Assembly (NCBI GenBank): GCA_018648605.1
Contig: JABGQU010000012.1
Location: forward strand, 1-36,204
Reading direction: 5' to 3'
DNA length: 36,204 bases
Source of the DNA: Anaerolineae bacterium
Lineage (GTDB): Bacteria > Chloroflexota > Anaerolineae > Anaerolineales > Villigracilaceae
This document shows positions 27,737 through 34,947 of this stretch, in pieces; the stretch's first letter is position 1; each line of letters opens with the position of its first letter. The translations under genes and the position numbers were made by a program. The notes beneath the pieces were generated by a model, which did not search any database, had not been told where the DNA came from, and saw only the letters and a list, made by a program, of their open reading frames with translations.

Positions 27737-29083
27737 ATGTCTGAAAAGAAAAGTACGCCCAACTCGCAAGGAATGCGAAGCTTTTATATTATGTGGATTG
27801 GGCAATTTGTCTCTATTTTCGCTTCACGGATGACAGGCTTTGCGATAACCCTCTGGGCTTGGGATCTAACAGGGTCGGCAACTGCGCTGGTTTTAGTGGG
27901 TGTCTCCCATGCGTTACCCGGGGCAATCTTCAGTCCCTTTGCAGGAGCGTTAGTAGATCGTTGGAATCGCAAATTAGTAATTATGCTCTCTGATTTTTCA
28001 GGTGCGTTCACTACTTTTATTTTGTTAATTCTCTTCACTACAGATTATATTGAAATTTGGCATCTCTATGTTGCTGGTGTTTTCTCTGGTTTCTTTGGCT
28101 CTTTTCAGTACCCTGCCTATGCTTCTGTGATCACAACAATGGTTCCAAAAGAACAGTATTCACGTGCCAATAGTTTGCGTTCTGTGATCGCATCGGCATC
28201 TGGGATTGGCGCCCCTCTTCTGGCGGGCACGCTGCTTGTTTTTCTGAGAATCGACGGGATCATGATCATTGATCTCATCACCTTTTTCATCGCTTTGGGC
28301 ACCATTCTGGCTATTCAAATTCCGCAACCAAAAGAAAGCGATGAAGGTAAAAAAGGGAAGGGAACGGTTTGGACAGAAACACTACAAGGATTGAAATATA
28401 TCCGTGCACGAGAAAGTCTTTTTGCTATTTTCTTGCTATTCGCTTTCTCAAATATTGCCGCTGCATTTACCTTTCCTTTGATAAGCCCCATGATCCTTGC
28501 CAAAACGGGCAGCGACTCTGTTATCTTGGGAACAGTCAGATCAGTCGGGTCAGTTGGTTTTCTGGTCGGCGGTTTGATCACAAGTATATGGAGTCCAAAG
28601 AAGCGCATCCATGGAATTAATTTGAGTTTCATTTTATGGGGCATTTTAGGCGGGTTTATTTTCGGCTCAAGTTGGACCATGACCGCCTGGGTAATCGGTT
28701 CATTTTTTATGAGCCTCTTCAATCCAATGATAAACAGTCTCTATATTGCGGTTTTACAAGCCAAAGTTGAACCGGATTTACAAGGCCGTATTTTTGGTTT
28801 AGAAAATGCCATCTCGACCATCACCTACCCAACCGGGCAACTTATCGCAGGGCTCGCCGTTGATAATTTTCTCGAACCTGCTCTAATGCCTGGGGGTAGT
28901 CTCGTAATTATCTTTGGTGGAATTGCTGGCACAGGTGCCGGTGCGGGAATGGGGCTAACGATCTTATTTGGAGGCATTCTTGCCGTCATCACGGGTGTAG
29001 CTGGATATGCGATCAAATCAATTCGAGAGATCGAAACCCTCTTGCCAGACCATGAACCGATAACAAATTCACAACCAGCTTGA
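27737..29083 (+). CDS. MFS exporter (MefA/EntS-like)
   Basis: A 448-aa permease with about 12 transmembrane segments. Motifs such as SFYIMWIGQFVSIFASRMTG, FAGALVDRWNRKLVI and RANSLRSVIASASGIGAPLLAG are typical of the MFS family that includes macrolide efflux MefA and the enterobactin exporter EntS. A GTGAGAGMG stretch precedes the last helix and may bend it. The substrate cannot be named from sequence. It starts 35 nt after the third M23 gene and may share its transcript. Confidence 0.85.
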   Translation: MSEKKSTPNSQGMRSFYIMWIGQFVSIFASRMTGFAITLWAWDLTGSATALVLVGVSHALPGAIFSPFAGALVDRWNRKLVIMLSDFSGAFTTFILLILFTTDYIEIWHLYVAGVFSGFFGSFQYPAYASVITTMVPKEQYSRANSLRSVIASASGIGAPLLAGTLLVFLRIDGIMIIDLITFFIALGTILAIQIPQPKESDEGKKGKGTVWTETLQGLKYIRARESLFAIFLLFAFSNIAAAFTFPLISPMILAKTGSDSVILGTVRSVGSVGFLVGGLITSIWSPKKRIHGINLSFILWGILGGFIFGSSWTMTAWVIGSFFMSLFNPMINSLYIAVLQAKVEPDLQGRIFGLENAISTITYPTGQLIAGLAVDNFLEPALMPGGSLVIIFGGIAGTGAGAGMGLTILFGGILAVITGVAGYAIKSIREIETLLPDHEPITNSQPA

Positions 29084-29146
29084 ATGTTACGCGATGGTAT
29101 AGATTTCTATCGCATAAAACTTCTGGACATTAAATAAAGGTATCTT

Positions 29147-31072
29147 ATGGAAAACACTCCACTTATTCTGATCTTCATTACCAGCTTTCTTATTGTTGCA
29201 TTAGCATCCAAGCAAATTGGCGCTTTTTTTGCTCGTTATAACCTTCCGCTTATCAGCGGATTTCTCTTTGCCGGTGTTCTTGTGGGGCCCTTCGTTTTAG
29301 ATATGATTCCCAGCGAGGCAATTGGCAAACTGCGCTTTGTCGATGAAATCTCTCTAGGTTTTATCGCTTTTGCAGCAGGGAGCGAACTCTATCTGAAAGA
29401 TTTACGCGGCAGGCTAAAAGGAATTGCCTGGGTAACTATTGGGCAGATTTTTTTCACACTTCTGTTTGGCAGCATAAGCGTTTATTATCTACTTAGTTTT
29501 ATCCCATTCATGGCAACTTTGCCCAGCACCAGTCGAGTAGCAGCCTCTATTATGGCGGCAGCAATTCTTGTTGCACGTTCGCCCTCGTCCGCAATCGCCA
29601 TCATCAACGAATTACGCGCAAAAGGACCTTTTACACAAACTATCCTTGGCGTTACAGTGATCACCGATGTTGCTGTTATCATCATTTTTGCAATTAGCTC
29701 AGAAAGCGCAGGGGCACTTCTCTCGCAACTTCCCATAAATATTGGCTTTGCTGCCCTCCTTATAGGAGAATTACTGGTCTCAATGCTGCTTGGCTTTTTA
29801 CTGGGGAAATTTATAGGGTTTATTCTCTCTCTAAATCTGCGCACCCTATCTAAATCGATCATCGTCCTCGCTTTAGGATACTCCGTCTTCGTCGCATCTG
29901 CGCTTGTACGTATCTATAGCCACGCATTGCTGCACATCGAGTTTTTGCTTGAGCCTCTCCTCATCGCCATGATCGCCTCCTTTTACATCACAAATTGGAC
30001 AAGGCATCGCGACCAGATGCTTGATATTCTTGAAGAAGTCAGCCCCGCCATCTACATCGCCTTTTTTACCCTGACAGGTGCATCCCTTGCTCTGGATGTC
30101 CTTAGTCAAGTATGGGGCATCGCTCTTGCCCTCTTCTTGATACGCTTACTAACAATTTTTATCGGCTCCTTGAGCGGAGGTCTGATCGCACGTGAACCAA
30201 TGCAACATAATATGCTGAGCTGGATGGCGTATATCACCCAAGCTGGTGTCGGTTTGGGGCTTGCCAAAGAAATGGCTGTTGAGTTTCCCTCCTTTGGCGA
30301 ATCCTTTGCCACGCTCATCATTGCCGTTATCGTTCTCAATCAAATTGTAGGCCCCCCCCTCTTCAAATGGGTCATTCATCGCGTCAACGAAGCACATACG
30401 CGTGGTGAAACAAGCTTCGACGGCACGCGCGACGCCCTCATCTTCGGCACAGACGATCAAGCCCTTGCAGTTGCGCGCTTACTAAAATCCCAAAATTGGA
30501 ATATCAAATGGGTCTGCACTGATTCATCTTGCGCAATGGCACCTATGAAAGAAGATGAACCGCTCACGGTCATTCCCCGCCTTAGCTTTGAAAGCCTTGA
30601 AAAAATTGATGCATCCAAAGCCGATTCTGTCGTTGCAATGCTTTCTGATGAAGAAAATTATCGTCTCTGTGAACTCTTTTATGAGAATTATGGCACTGAG
30701 ACCCTCGTGGTTCGTTTGAACGACCTTGCCAATCGTGAACCCTTCCAAAAACTTGATGTGCTCACTGTTCACCCGGGTACGGCTACTGTACAGCTTTTAG
30801 ATCAATTCGCTCGCAAACCAGATACAGCATCCCTCTTGATGGACACAGAATCAAAATTCAAAATTCGAGAATACTCTCTCCGCGATCCAAACTTGCATGG
30901 CGTTGCGCTACGCGACCTGCGCCTGCCTACCGACACCTTAATTGTCGCCATCCACCGTAATGGAAACGATATCGTATCGCATGGCTATACACGTTTACGC
31001 CTCGGCGATAAAGTAACTGTGATCGGCTCCCCGGAAAACCTCGATGAAATTTTGCTGAAATTCGAGCTTTAA
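29147..31072 (+). CDS. CPA2-type cation:proton antiporter with TrkA-like regulatory domains
   Basis: A 641-aa membrane protein. Residues 1 to about 410 form a 12-13 helix antiporter core (ISGFLFAGVLVGPFVLD, FAAGSELYLKDLRG, ILVARSPSSAIAII, TQAGVGLGLAKEMA). After the membrane part comes a Rossmann-like TrkA-N domain (DALIFGTDDQALAVARLL, about 430-545) and a TrkA-C domain (SLRDPNLHGVALRDLRLP...LGDKVTVIGSPENL, about 560-641). The TrkA-N glycine motif is reduced (GTDDQA), so nucleotide binding may be altered. It probably exchanges Na+ or K+ for H+. It ends at a bidirectional terminator. Confidence 0.9.
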   Translation: MENTPLILIFITSFLIVALASKQIGAFFARYNLPLISGFLFAGVLVGPFVLDMIPSEAIGKLRFVDEISLGFIAFAAGSELYLKDLRGRLKGIAWVTIGQIFFTLLFGSISVYYLLSFIPFMATLPSTSRVAASIMAAAILVARSPSSAIAIINELRAKGPFTQTILGVTVITDVAVIIIFAISSESAGALLSQLPINIGFAALLIGELLVSMLLGFLLGKFIGFILSLNLRTLSKSIIVLALGYSVFVASALVRIYSHALLHIEFLLEPLLIAMIASFYITNWTRHRDQMLDILEEVSPAIYIAFFTLTGASLALDVLSQVWGIALALFLIRLLTIFIGSLSGGLIAREPMQHNMLSWMAYITQAGVGLGLAKEMAVEFPSFGESFATLIIAVIVLNQIVGPPLFKWVIHRVNEAHTRGETSFDGTRDALIFGTDDQALAVARLLKSQNWNIKWVCTDSSCAMAPMKEDEPLTVIPRLSFESLEKIDASKADSVVAMLSDEENYRLCELFYENYGTETLVVRLNDLANREPFQKLDVLTVHPGTATVQLLDQFARKPDTASLLMDTESKFKIREYSLRDPNLHGVALRDLRLPTDTLIVAIHRNGNDIVSHGYTRLRLGDKVTVIGSPENLDEILLKFEL

Positions 31073-31107
31073 CTTGAGAGTGTTTTTCCCCACATAGCCC
31101 AACAAAA

Positions 31108-31140
31108 AAACTTCCGAAGTCTTGTAGACTTCGGAAGTTT
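31108..31140. terminator. Bidirectional intrinsic terminator
   Basis: A 14-bp perfect stem (31108-31121 with 31127-31140) and 5-nt loop, with an A-run on the left and T's on the right, between the converging antiporter and OsmC genes. Confidence 0.9.
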
Positions 31141-31152
31141 TAGAATAGCAAC

Positions 31153-31623
31153 CTACGCACGCTCGTATTTACCTTTTACAACAAGCTTTCGTTCGCCATT
31201 GTCCTGAGCTTCATAGATCTCATAAACCAGTTCAATGGGCATCACCTTATCCAACATCGCCTGAGCGGGGCAATAACGATCTGCCGAAAGTTGGACGGCG
31301 CGAAGAACAGCAGCTTCGTCAATCCCATGCCCCGTTACTTCATACGTTATAGTAGCTTGCGTAAAAACATGTGGGTGTGCATCTGCCTGACCAACATTTA
31401 CCTTCACTTCGTAGGCGGTGATCTCCTGTCGTTTTTTACGCATAATCGAGATCACATCCATCGCTGTGCAGCCAGCTAAACTGATTGCCATTAACTCCAT
31501 TGGACGGAATCCGTCATTCTCGCCACCAACGCTGGGCGCAGCCCCAAGCGGCACTTCAAAACCGGTAGCAGCCGTCCCGGAGAACGTCATCCCATGATCC
31601 CAAGTTACTTTTGCATCCATCAT
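31153..31623 (-). CDS. OsmC-family peroxidase-like protein
   Basis: A 156-aa OsmC/Ohr-like protein. Two cysteines sit at the usual peroxidatic places: C52 in SLAGCTAMDVISIM and C118 in DRYCPAQAML. The motif ISLAGCTAMDVI is closer to the OsmC/YhfA subgroup than to Ohr. It would reduce organic hydroperoxides using thiol reductants. AGGAG precedes two adjacent ATGs; the second (31620) has the better spacing. It is the last gene of the sigma-linked thiol-redox group, 15 nt after the TlpA-like gene. Confidence 0.9.
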   Translation of the reverse strand: MMDAKVTWDHGMTFSGTAATGFEVPLGAAPSVGGENDGFRPMELMAISLAGCTAMDVISIMRKKRQEITAYEVKVNVGQADAHPHVFTQATITYEVTGHGIDEAAVLRAVQLSADRYCPAQAMLDKVMPIELVYEIYEAQDNGERKLVVKGKYERA

Positions 31624-31638
31624 TTTCTCCTGTCTAAA

Positions 31639-32253
31639 TTAGCCATCACCCTGAATAACCGGCGTCACATGTTTTTCAAGCATCGCCTGGCTGATAGCAC
31701 CTGTCCATGCTAAACGGACAACTCCATTGCGATCAATCACAAAAGAAGCAGGCAAACTATAAGAGCTAAATGCCAAGCCAGATTCGCTGTCTTCATCGAT
31801 CCAAACAGGATAAGTCAGCTTATTTGTTTTCAAAAAGGCTTCGACCGTTGCAGCGGGTTCACCATAATCAATACCAACAATCACAAACCCCTCATCGGCA
31901 TGATCTTCATAATATTGTTGCAATACAGGTAATTCTTCTTTACAAGGCGGACACCAGGTTGCCCAGAGATTCACAAGAATAATTTTCTGTCCTTCGTAAT
32001 CCGACAAGCTTACTTTCTCACCTGCCAGGTTGGTCAACTCCAGTTCAGGGGCATCATATTCCACAGACATAGGAATAGAAGAGTACTCTTCTGGCGCTGC
32101 ACCCTGTGCAGATTCACTTTTTGGCAACACAAAAAGCGCTGCAACACCGATCAAGACCACGCCAACCCCAACCGCGATCATACCAACAGGTGGAACAGTT
32201 TTCTTTTTTAAATCTCTCTTAGTGCTACGACGAGAAGGTTTTTTCTTTTCCAT
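31639..32253 (-). CDS. Membrane-anchored TlpA/ResA-like thioredoxin
   Basis: A 204-aa protein with a basic N-terminus (KKKPSRRSTKRDLKKK), one transmembrane anchor (about residues 22-43) and an extracytoplasmic thioredoxin domain. The active site WATWCPPC gives C101 and C104; the cis-proline segment is YSLPASFVIDRNG. Such proteins reduce extracytoplasmic disulfides, for example in cytochrome c maturation. Here the neighbours point to general thiol-redox or stress duty. It lies 15 nt before OsmC and 77 nt after the glutaredoxin gene, with a hairpin in that gap. Confidence 0.92.
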   Translation of the reverse strand: MEKKKPSRRSTKRDLKKKTVPPVGMIAVGVGVVLIGVAALFVLPKSESAQGAAPEEYSSIPMSVEYDAPELELTNLAGEKVSLSDYEGQKIILVNLWATWCPPCKEELPVLQQYYEDHADEGFVIVGIDYGEPAATVEAFLKTNKLTYPVWIDEDSESGLAFSSYSLPASFVIDRNGVVRLAWTGAISQAMLEKHVTPVIQGDG

Positions 32254-32283
32254 TTAGATACCTCGTAATGTTGCTGATATAGA

Positions 32284-32314
32284 AGAATCCGAGAGCCTTG
32301 GGAACTCGGATTCT
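32284..32314 (-). terminator. Hairpin after the glutaredoxin gene
   Basis: AGAATCCGAG (32284-32293) pairs with CTCGGATTCT (32305-32314) around an 11-nt loop. On the minus strand it is followed by TCTATATC, a weak U-tract, so it may be a partial terminator or an RNA-processing site between glutaredoxin and tlpA-like genes. Confidence 0.55.
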
Positions 32315-32330
32315 CCTCGTCATTCTTTAT

Positions 32331-32582
32331 TTATAAGCCAAGCAAGCGATCAATTTTCGGCCGATCAAATCCGACGATAACCTTGCTACCGATATGGATT
32401 TGGGGTACTCCCTGTTGACCGCTACGCCGAACCATATCTCGGGCAGCTGCCTGATCCCGTGAGACATCTACCTCTCGAAAAGGGATCTGCTTACTACGGA
32501 AATATTGTTTGGCTTTACGGCAGTAACTACATGTTGGCGTTGAAAACATAATCACGCGTGGATATTTCTTATTGTCTGCCAT
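32331..32582 (-). CDS. Glutaredoxin-like protein
   Basis: An 83-aa single-domain glutaredoxin/NrdH-type protein: strand VIMFSTPTCSYCRKAKQYF with redox pair C18/C21, then the GVPQIHIGSKVIVGFD segment with the cis-proline. The DVSRDQAAARDMVRRSGQQGVPQ helix is typical. It lies 14 nt downstream of the selenocysteine oxidoreductase and is surely cotranscribed with it. It uses ordinary cysteine, unlike its neighbour. Confidence 0.93.
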   Translation of the reverse strand: MADNKKYPRVIMFSTPTCSYCRKAKQYFRSKQIPFREVDVSRDQAAARDMVRRSGQQGVPQIHIGSKVIVGFDRPKIDRLLGL

Positions 32583-32596
32583 AAAAAACCTCGTAC

Positions 32597-33259
32597 TTAT
32601 TTCATAATTCGCTTTAATTCAGCGAGCATATTGCTTTCGGGTACTGCGCCAACAATATTAGCAGCACCATCATTGATAGTTGTTTGCGGCACACCGCTAA
32701 CATTATATTTATTCGACAAAGCCTGAAACTCTGTTGCTTCCACCATCTCAGCCTGAACCATCGAGCTTTCCATTGCAAATTGATGAGCGAGCGTCACGGC
32801 TCGCGGGCAATAGGGTCAGGTAGGGGTAACAAATACCTGCATAAGAACAGGCTCTTTCAGACCCTTAAGAAAATCTCGTGTATCCTGAGAGAGACCTGAG
32901 TCTCGACCAGAAACGAGCAAAATATCTTGAATAAGCGAAGTAAATTCATGCCCCGAGGGGATACCTGCAAAACGGACTCCAAAATCGGAAACGGTATCGC
33001 CATCTTTCGCAGCGATCACGACTCCAGGAGCTTTGTCTACGTTATATTTTGCTGCAACATCAGCATCATCTTTGAGATCATATAATTCAATACTCAACTT
33101 GTCTGAAATCGCAACAACTTCTTCAAGAAGTTGCTGGGTATCAGCACAATAAACGCAGTCTTCTTTCTCTCCAAAAAACAGGATGTGAACAGATTCTTTC
33201 ATGGGAGCAAAAGCATCTGCGATCTGTTTCACAACATCTGCATTTAATAAGGTTGTCAT
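32597..33259 (-). CDS. Selenocysteine-containing protein disulfide oxidoreductase (glutaredoxin-like, two thioredoxin folds; UGA at 32816-32818 read as Sec148)
   Basis: A 220-aa gene interrupted by an in-frame TGA. The protein has two thioredoxin folds, as in archaeal/bacterial protein disulfide oxidoreductases (PDO). Domain 1 has C35-V-Y-C38 and the loop DKAPGVVI; domain 2 has VFVTPT-U148-PYC151-PRAV and the cis-proline loop VSGVPQTTI. The TGA replaces exactly the attacking Cys of the usual CPYC motif, and the frame then runs to the normal C-terminus. A hairpin follows at the same distance as in the FDH gene. The ATG has AAGGAG. It follows the anti-sigma gene after 64 nt and precedes glutaredoxin by 14 nt. 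Predicted cytosolic dithiol/selenol reductase. Confidence 0.92.
32787..32818 (-). promoter_or_regulatory. Bacterial SECIS-like element of the PDO gene
   Basis: On the minus strand the UGA (32816-32818) is followed 11 nt later by a perfect 6-bp stem GCGAGC/GCTCGC with loop CGTGAC. The loop lies 18-23 nt after the UGA, matching the position in the FDH element (19-23). Confidence 0.75.
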
Positions 33260-33297
33260 AAAAAATCTCCTTTTTGATTTTTAGTGTACAAAACTTT

Positions 33298-33323
33298 GAT
33301 GCATAAAAAAGCGAAAAGTTACA
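33298..33323 (-). promoter_or_regulatory. Candidate ECF-sigma promoter before the selenoprotein PDO
   Basis: On the minus strand, TGTAACTTTT begins at 33323 and CATC occupies 33301-33298, with 16 nt between TGTAAC and CATC. The AAC in the -35 is typical of ECF sigma promoters. The same GTAACTTTT-and-CATC pair at the same 16-nt spacing lies before the sigma factor gene. Two examples only. Confidence 0.4.
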
Positions 33324-33581
33324 TCACTTTTCTTCTTGAATAAAATCTTCCAGGCTAAGCCGATGAAAAAGGCGTTCTCGCACTTCTGCAGGGATCAAGG
33401 TTTGCGCCGCGGTTTCATGATAGAGATAAATTGTTTTTTTCAGTGTATCAACAACAACACGGCAATTGCCACAATCTTCAATATGGCGTTCGATCTCTTT
33501 GCACAGAGTATCTCCTAAAACACCATCTACATAATCTGATAATTCTTCAAGGAATGCATCACAATTTATATCGTTCCTCAT
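33324..33581 (-). CDS. Soluble zinc anti-sigma factor, RsrA-like
   Basis: An 85-aa cytosolic anti-sigma factor with no transmembrane segment. The ZAS motif is H33-x3-C37-x2-C40 (HIEDCGNC). C7 lies 26 residues before the His, and C27 six before it. This copies the spacing I recall for RsrA of Streptomyces (C11, C31, H37, C41, C44), the redox-sensing partner of SigR, with a uniform shift of four. The start ATG overlaps the sigma stop codon by one base (TGATG), so the two are cotranslated. It should hold the sigma factor until oxidation forms a disulfide and releases zinc. Confidence 0.87.
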   Translation of the reverse strand: MRNDINCDAFLEELSDYVDGVLGDTLCKEIERHIEDCGNCRVVVDTLKKTIYLYHETAAQTLIPAEVRERLFHRLSLEDFIQEEK

Positions 33582-34189
33582 CAGATTTTCTCCTGACCTA
33601 ATCGTTCACCATAATATGCTGAAAGCATTTCGCGTAATTTCAAACGGGCACGTAATAATCTCGTTTTTATGGCTGTCTCTGTGAGCTCAAGCGTTTCGCT
33701 TGTCTCACGAATGGAAAGCCCTTCAAGGTCTCGCAAAATAAAGACGATCCGTAATTTCTCTGGTAATTTGTGAATAGCTTTATCCAAATGATTTTGTGCT
33801 TCAGATGACATCAACTCACCCTCTGGCAAACAACACCAATCCGTGAACGAGGTTAAAAGAAGATCATCATCAGTATCTTCATTCTCGCCGTTTTTGAGCG
33901 TTATATCAACTTCAGGCTTTGCGCGGCGAATAGTCATCAACGCTTCGTTAACTGCAATTCGATAAAGCCAAGTCGACAAACTGGAGCGCCCTTCAAATTT
34001 TGGCAAAGCCTGCATCGCCTTTAGAAAGGTATTTTGAAGAACGTCTTCAGCATCTTGCGGGTTAGATAACATTTTCAACGCAAGACGATATATTTTTGTC
34101 GAATATGCGTCCACAAGGCGAGCCACTTCGGCTCGATCTCCAGAACGCAGTAGCTGCAAAGAAAATTCTTGCAGATCATTCTCATTCAT
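33581..34189 (-). CDS. ECF RNA polymerase sigma factor (sigma-70 region 2 and 4)
   Basis: A 202-aa ECF sigma factor. Region 2 spans about residues 24-90 (IYRLALKMLSNPQDAEDVLQ, FLKAM, STWLYRIAVNEALMTIRR) and region 4 about 135-190 (LPEKLRIVFILRDLEGLSIRE, TETAIKTRLLRARLKLRE). An acidic linker (NGENEDTDDDLL) joins them. Its partner anti-sigma is encoded directly after it with overlapping codons. The genes that follow (Sec-PDO, glutaredoxin, thioredoxin, OsmC) suggest that it controls a disulfide-stress response, as SigR does. Upstream are both a housekeeping-type promoter and a candidate self-recognised promoter. Confidence 0.94.
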   Translation of the reverse strand: MNENDLQEFSLQLLRSGDRAEVARLVDAYSTKIYRLALKMLSNPQDAEDVLQNTFLKAMQALPKFEGRSSLSTWLYRIAVNEALMTIRRAKPEVDITLKNGENEDTDDDLLLTSFTDWCCLPEGELMSSEAQNHLDKAIHKLPEKLRIVFILRDLEGLSIRETSETLELTETAIKTRLLRARLKLREMLSAYYGERLGQEKI

Positions 34190-34192
34190 TTA

Positions 34193-34218
34193 GATGCTTC
34201 CTTAACAAAAAAGTTACC
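34193..34218 (-). promoter_or_regulatory. Candidate autoregulatory ECF promoter
   Basis: On the minus strand GGTAACTTTT begins at 34218 and CATC ends at 34193, 16 nt apart, matching the arrangement before the PDO gene. CATC lies only 3 nt before the sigma ATG, so this promoter would give an almost leaderless or 5'-shortened message, which lowers confidence. Confidence 0.3.
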
Positions 34219-34255
34219 TTGAATTACTAAAAAGTTTTGTTCAGTATAACGTAAG

Positions 34256-34284
34256 ATTATAAACACTCCATAAGCGTGCAGCAA
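34256..34284 (-). promoter_or_regulatory. Predicted sigma70-type promoter of the sigma/anti-sigma operon
   Basis: On the minus strand TTGCTG (complement of 34279-34284) and TATAAT (complement of 34256-34261) are 17 nt apart, about 67 nt upstream of the sigma ATG. It would supply basal sigma and anti-sigma. Confidence 0.55.
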
Positions 34285-34440
34285 TTTCATATTGATTTTC
34301 ATTTGCCCCGTCTAAAAGGAAAAACGTATGGGAAAGCAAGTTCATAGCATGTTAGTAAAGAAGTAATAAAAACCACATAATTTGATAGGGACAAATGTCG
34401 AAGCCTTCGGGAAATTTGCCACTATGAAACCACTTTTCTG

Positions 34441-34455
34441 TTTGATATTATCAAA
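34441..34455. promoter_or_regulatory. 15-bp perfect palindrome TTTGATATTATCAAA
   Basis: A palindrome centred on one base, resembling a CRP/FNR half-site pair (TTGAT...ATCAA) but with 3 bp rather than 4 between them. It ends 4 nt before the chosen ATG (34460) of the cNMP-domain gene. If the true start is the earlier ATG at 34424, it is coding sequence and the resemblance is chance. Confidence 0.4.
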
Positions 34456-34459
34456 TATC

Positions 34460-34921
34460 ATGGTTTCTAAATTCAACAACATCCCGCTTTTTGAAGGTTT
34501 AAACGAAAATACTCTTCAACTCCTTGAGCCTTTATTTGAAACTTGTACTTGCCACAAAGGTACAATTTTTGAACAAGGGACACCTGCTATTCATATCTAT
34601 CTTCTAATCGAGGGATCTGTTGATATACTCTATAAGCCCTATGATTCTCCCCCCATCATCATTACCAATGTCAAATCCGGCGGCATTTTCGGTTGGTCTG
34701 CCATTGCAGACAACACCCTCTACACATCTGGGGCAACTTGTCTGGGAGAAAGCAAAGCTGTGCGCATTCAAGGCAAAGCCTTGCGCGAACTTTGTATCGA
34801 GCATCCCGAAGCAGGAGAAATCTTACTAGATCGTTTCGCAAAATCTGTATCAAAACGTTGGCATAACGCTCATGCACAAGTGCGTGAAATACTATCTCAA
34901 GGTATTTCCAATAATTTATAG
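34460..34921 (+). CDS. Stand-alone cyclic-nucleotide-binding-domain protein
   Basis: A Crp-type sensor beta-barrel without a DNA-binding domain (153 aa from this start). FEGLNENTLQLLEPLFETCTCHKGTIFEQGTPAIHIYLLIEGSVDILY and GGIFGWSAIADNTLYTSGATCLGES form the barrel; the C-terminal helix (ERLLDRFAKSVSKRW region) ends the protein. Several cysteines (ETCTC, ATCLGES, ELCIEH) could take part in redox or metal sensing. The start is uncertain: ATGs at 34424 and 34460 and a TTG at 34382 are possible, none with a strong Shine-Dalgarno; 34460 gives the usual domain boundary. It must work through a partner protein or as a sink. It is divergent from the ECF sigma gene. Confidence 0.78.
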   Translation: MVSKFNNIPLFEGLNENTLQLLEPLFETCTCHKGTIFEQGTPAIHIYLLIEGSVDILYKPYDSPPIIITNVKSGGIFGWSAIADNTLYTSGATCLGESKAVRIQGKALRELCIEHPEAGEILLDRFAKSVSKRWHNAHAQVREILSQGISNNL

Positions 34922-34947
34922 GTACGTATCCAAGAAGGAAAGAAAAA

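Noticed and set aside
31153-31623. Third selenoprotein (OsmC-like proteins sometimes use Sec)
   Set aside because: Both expected positions are ordinary cysteine codons and there is no in-frame TGA.
32597-32815. Separate small thioredoxin fragment or a pseudogene caused by a nonsense mutation
   Set aside because: The TGA replaces exactly the nucleophilic Cys of CPYC, the rest of both domains is intact, and a hairpin stands at the right distance.
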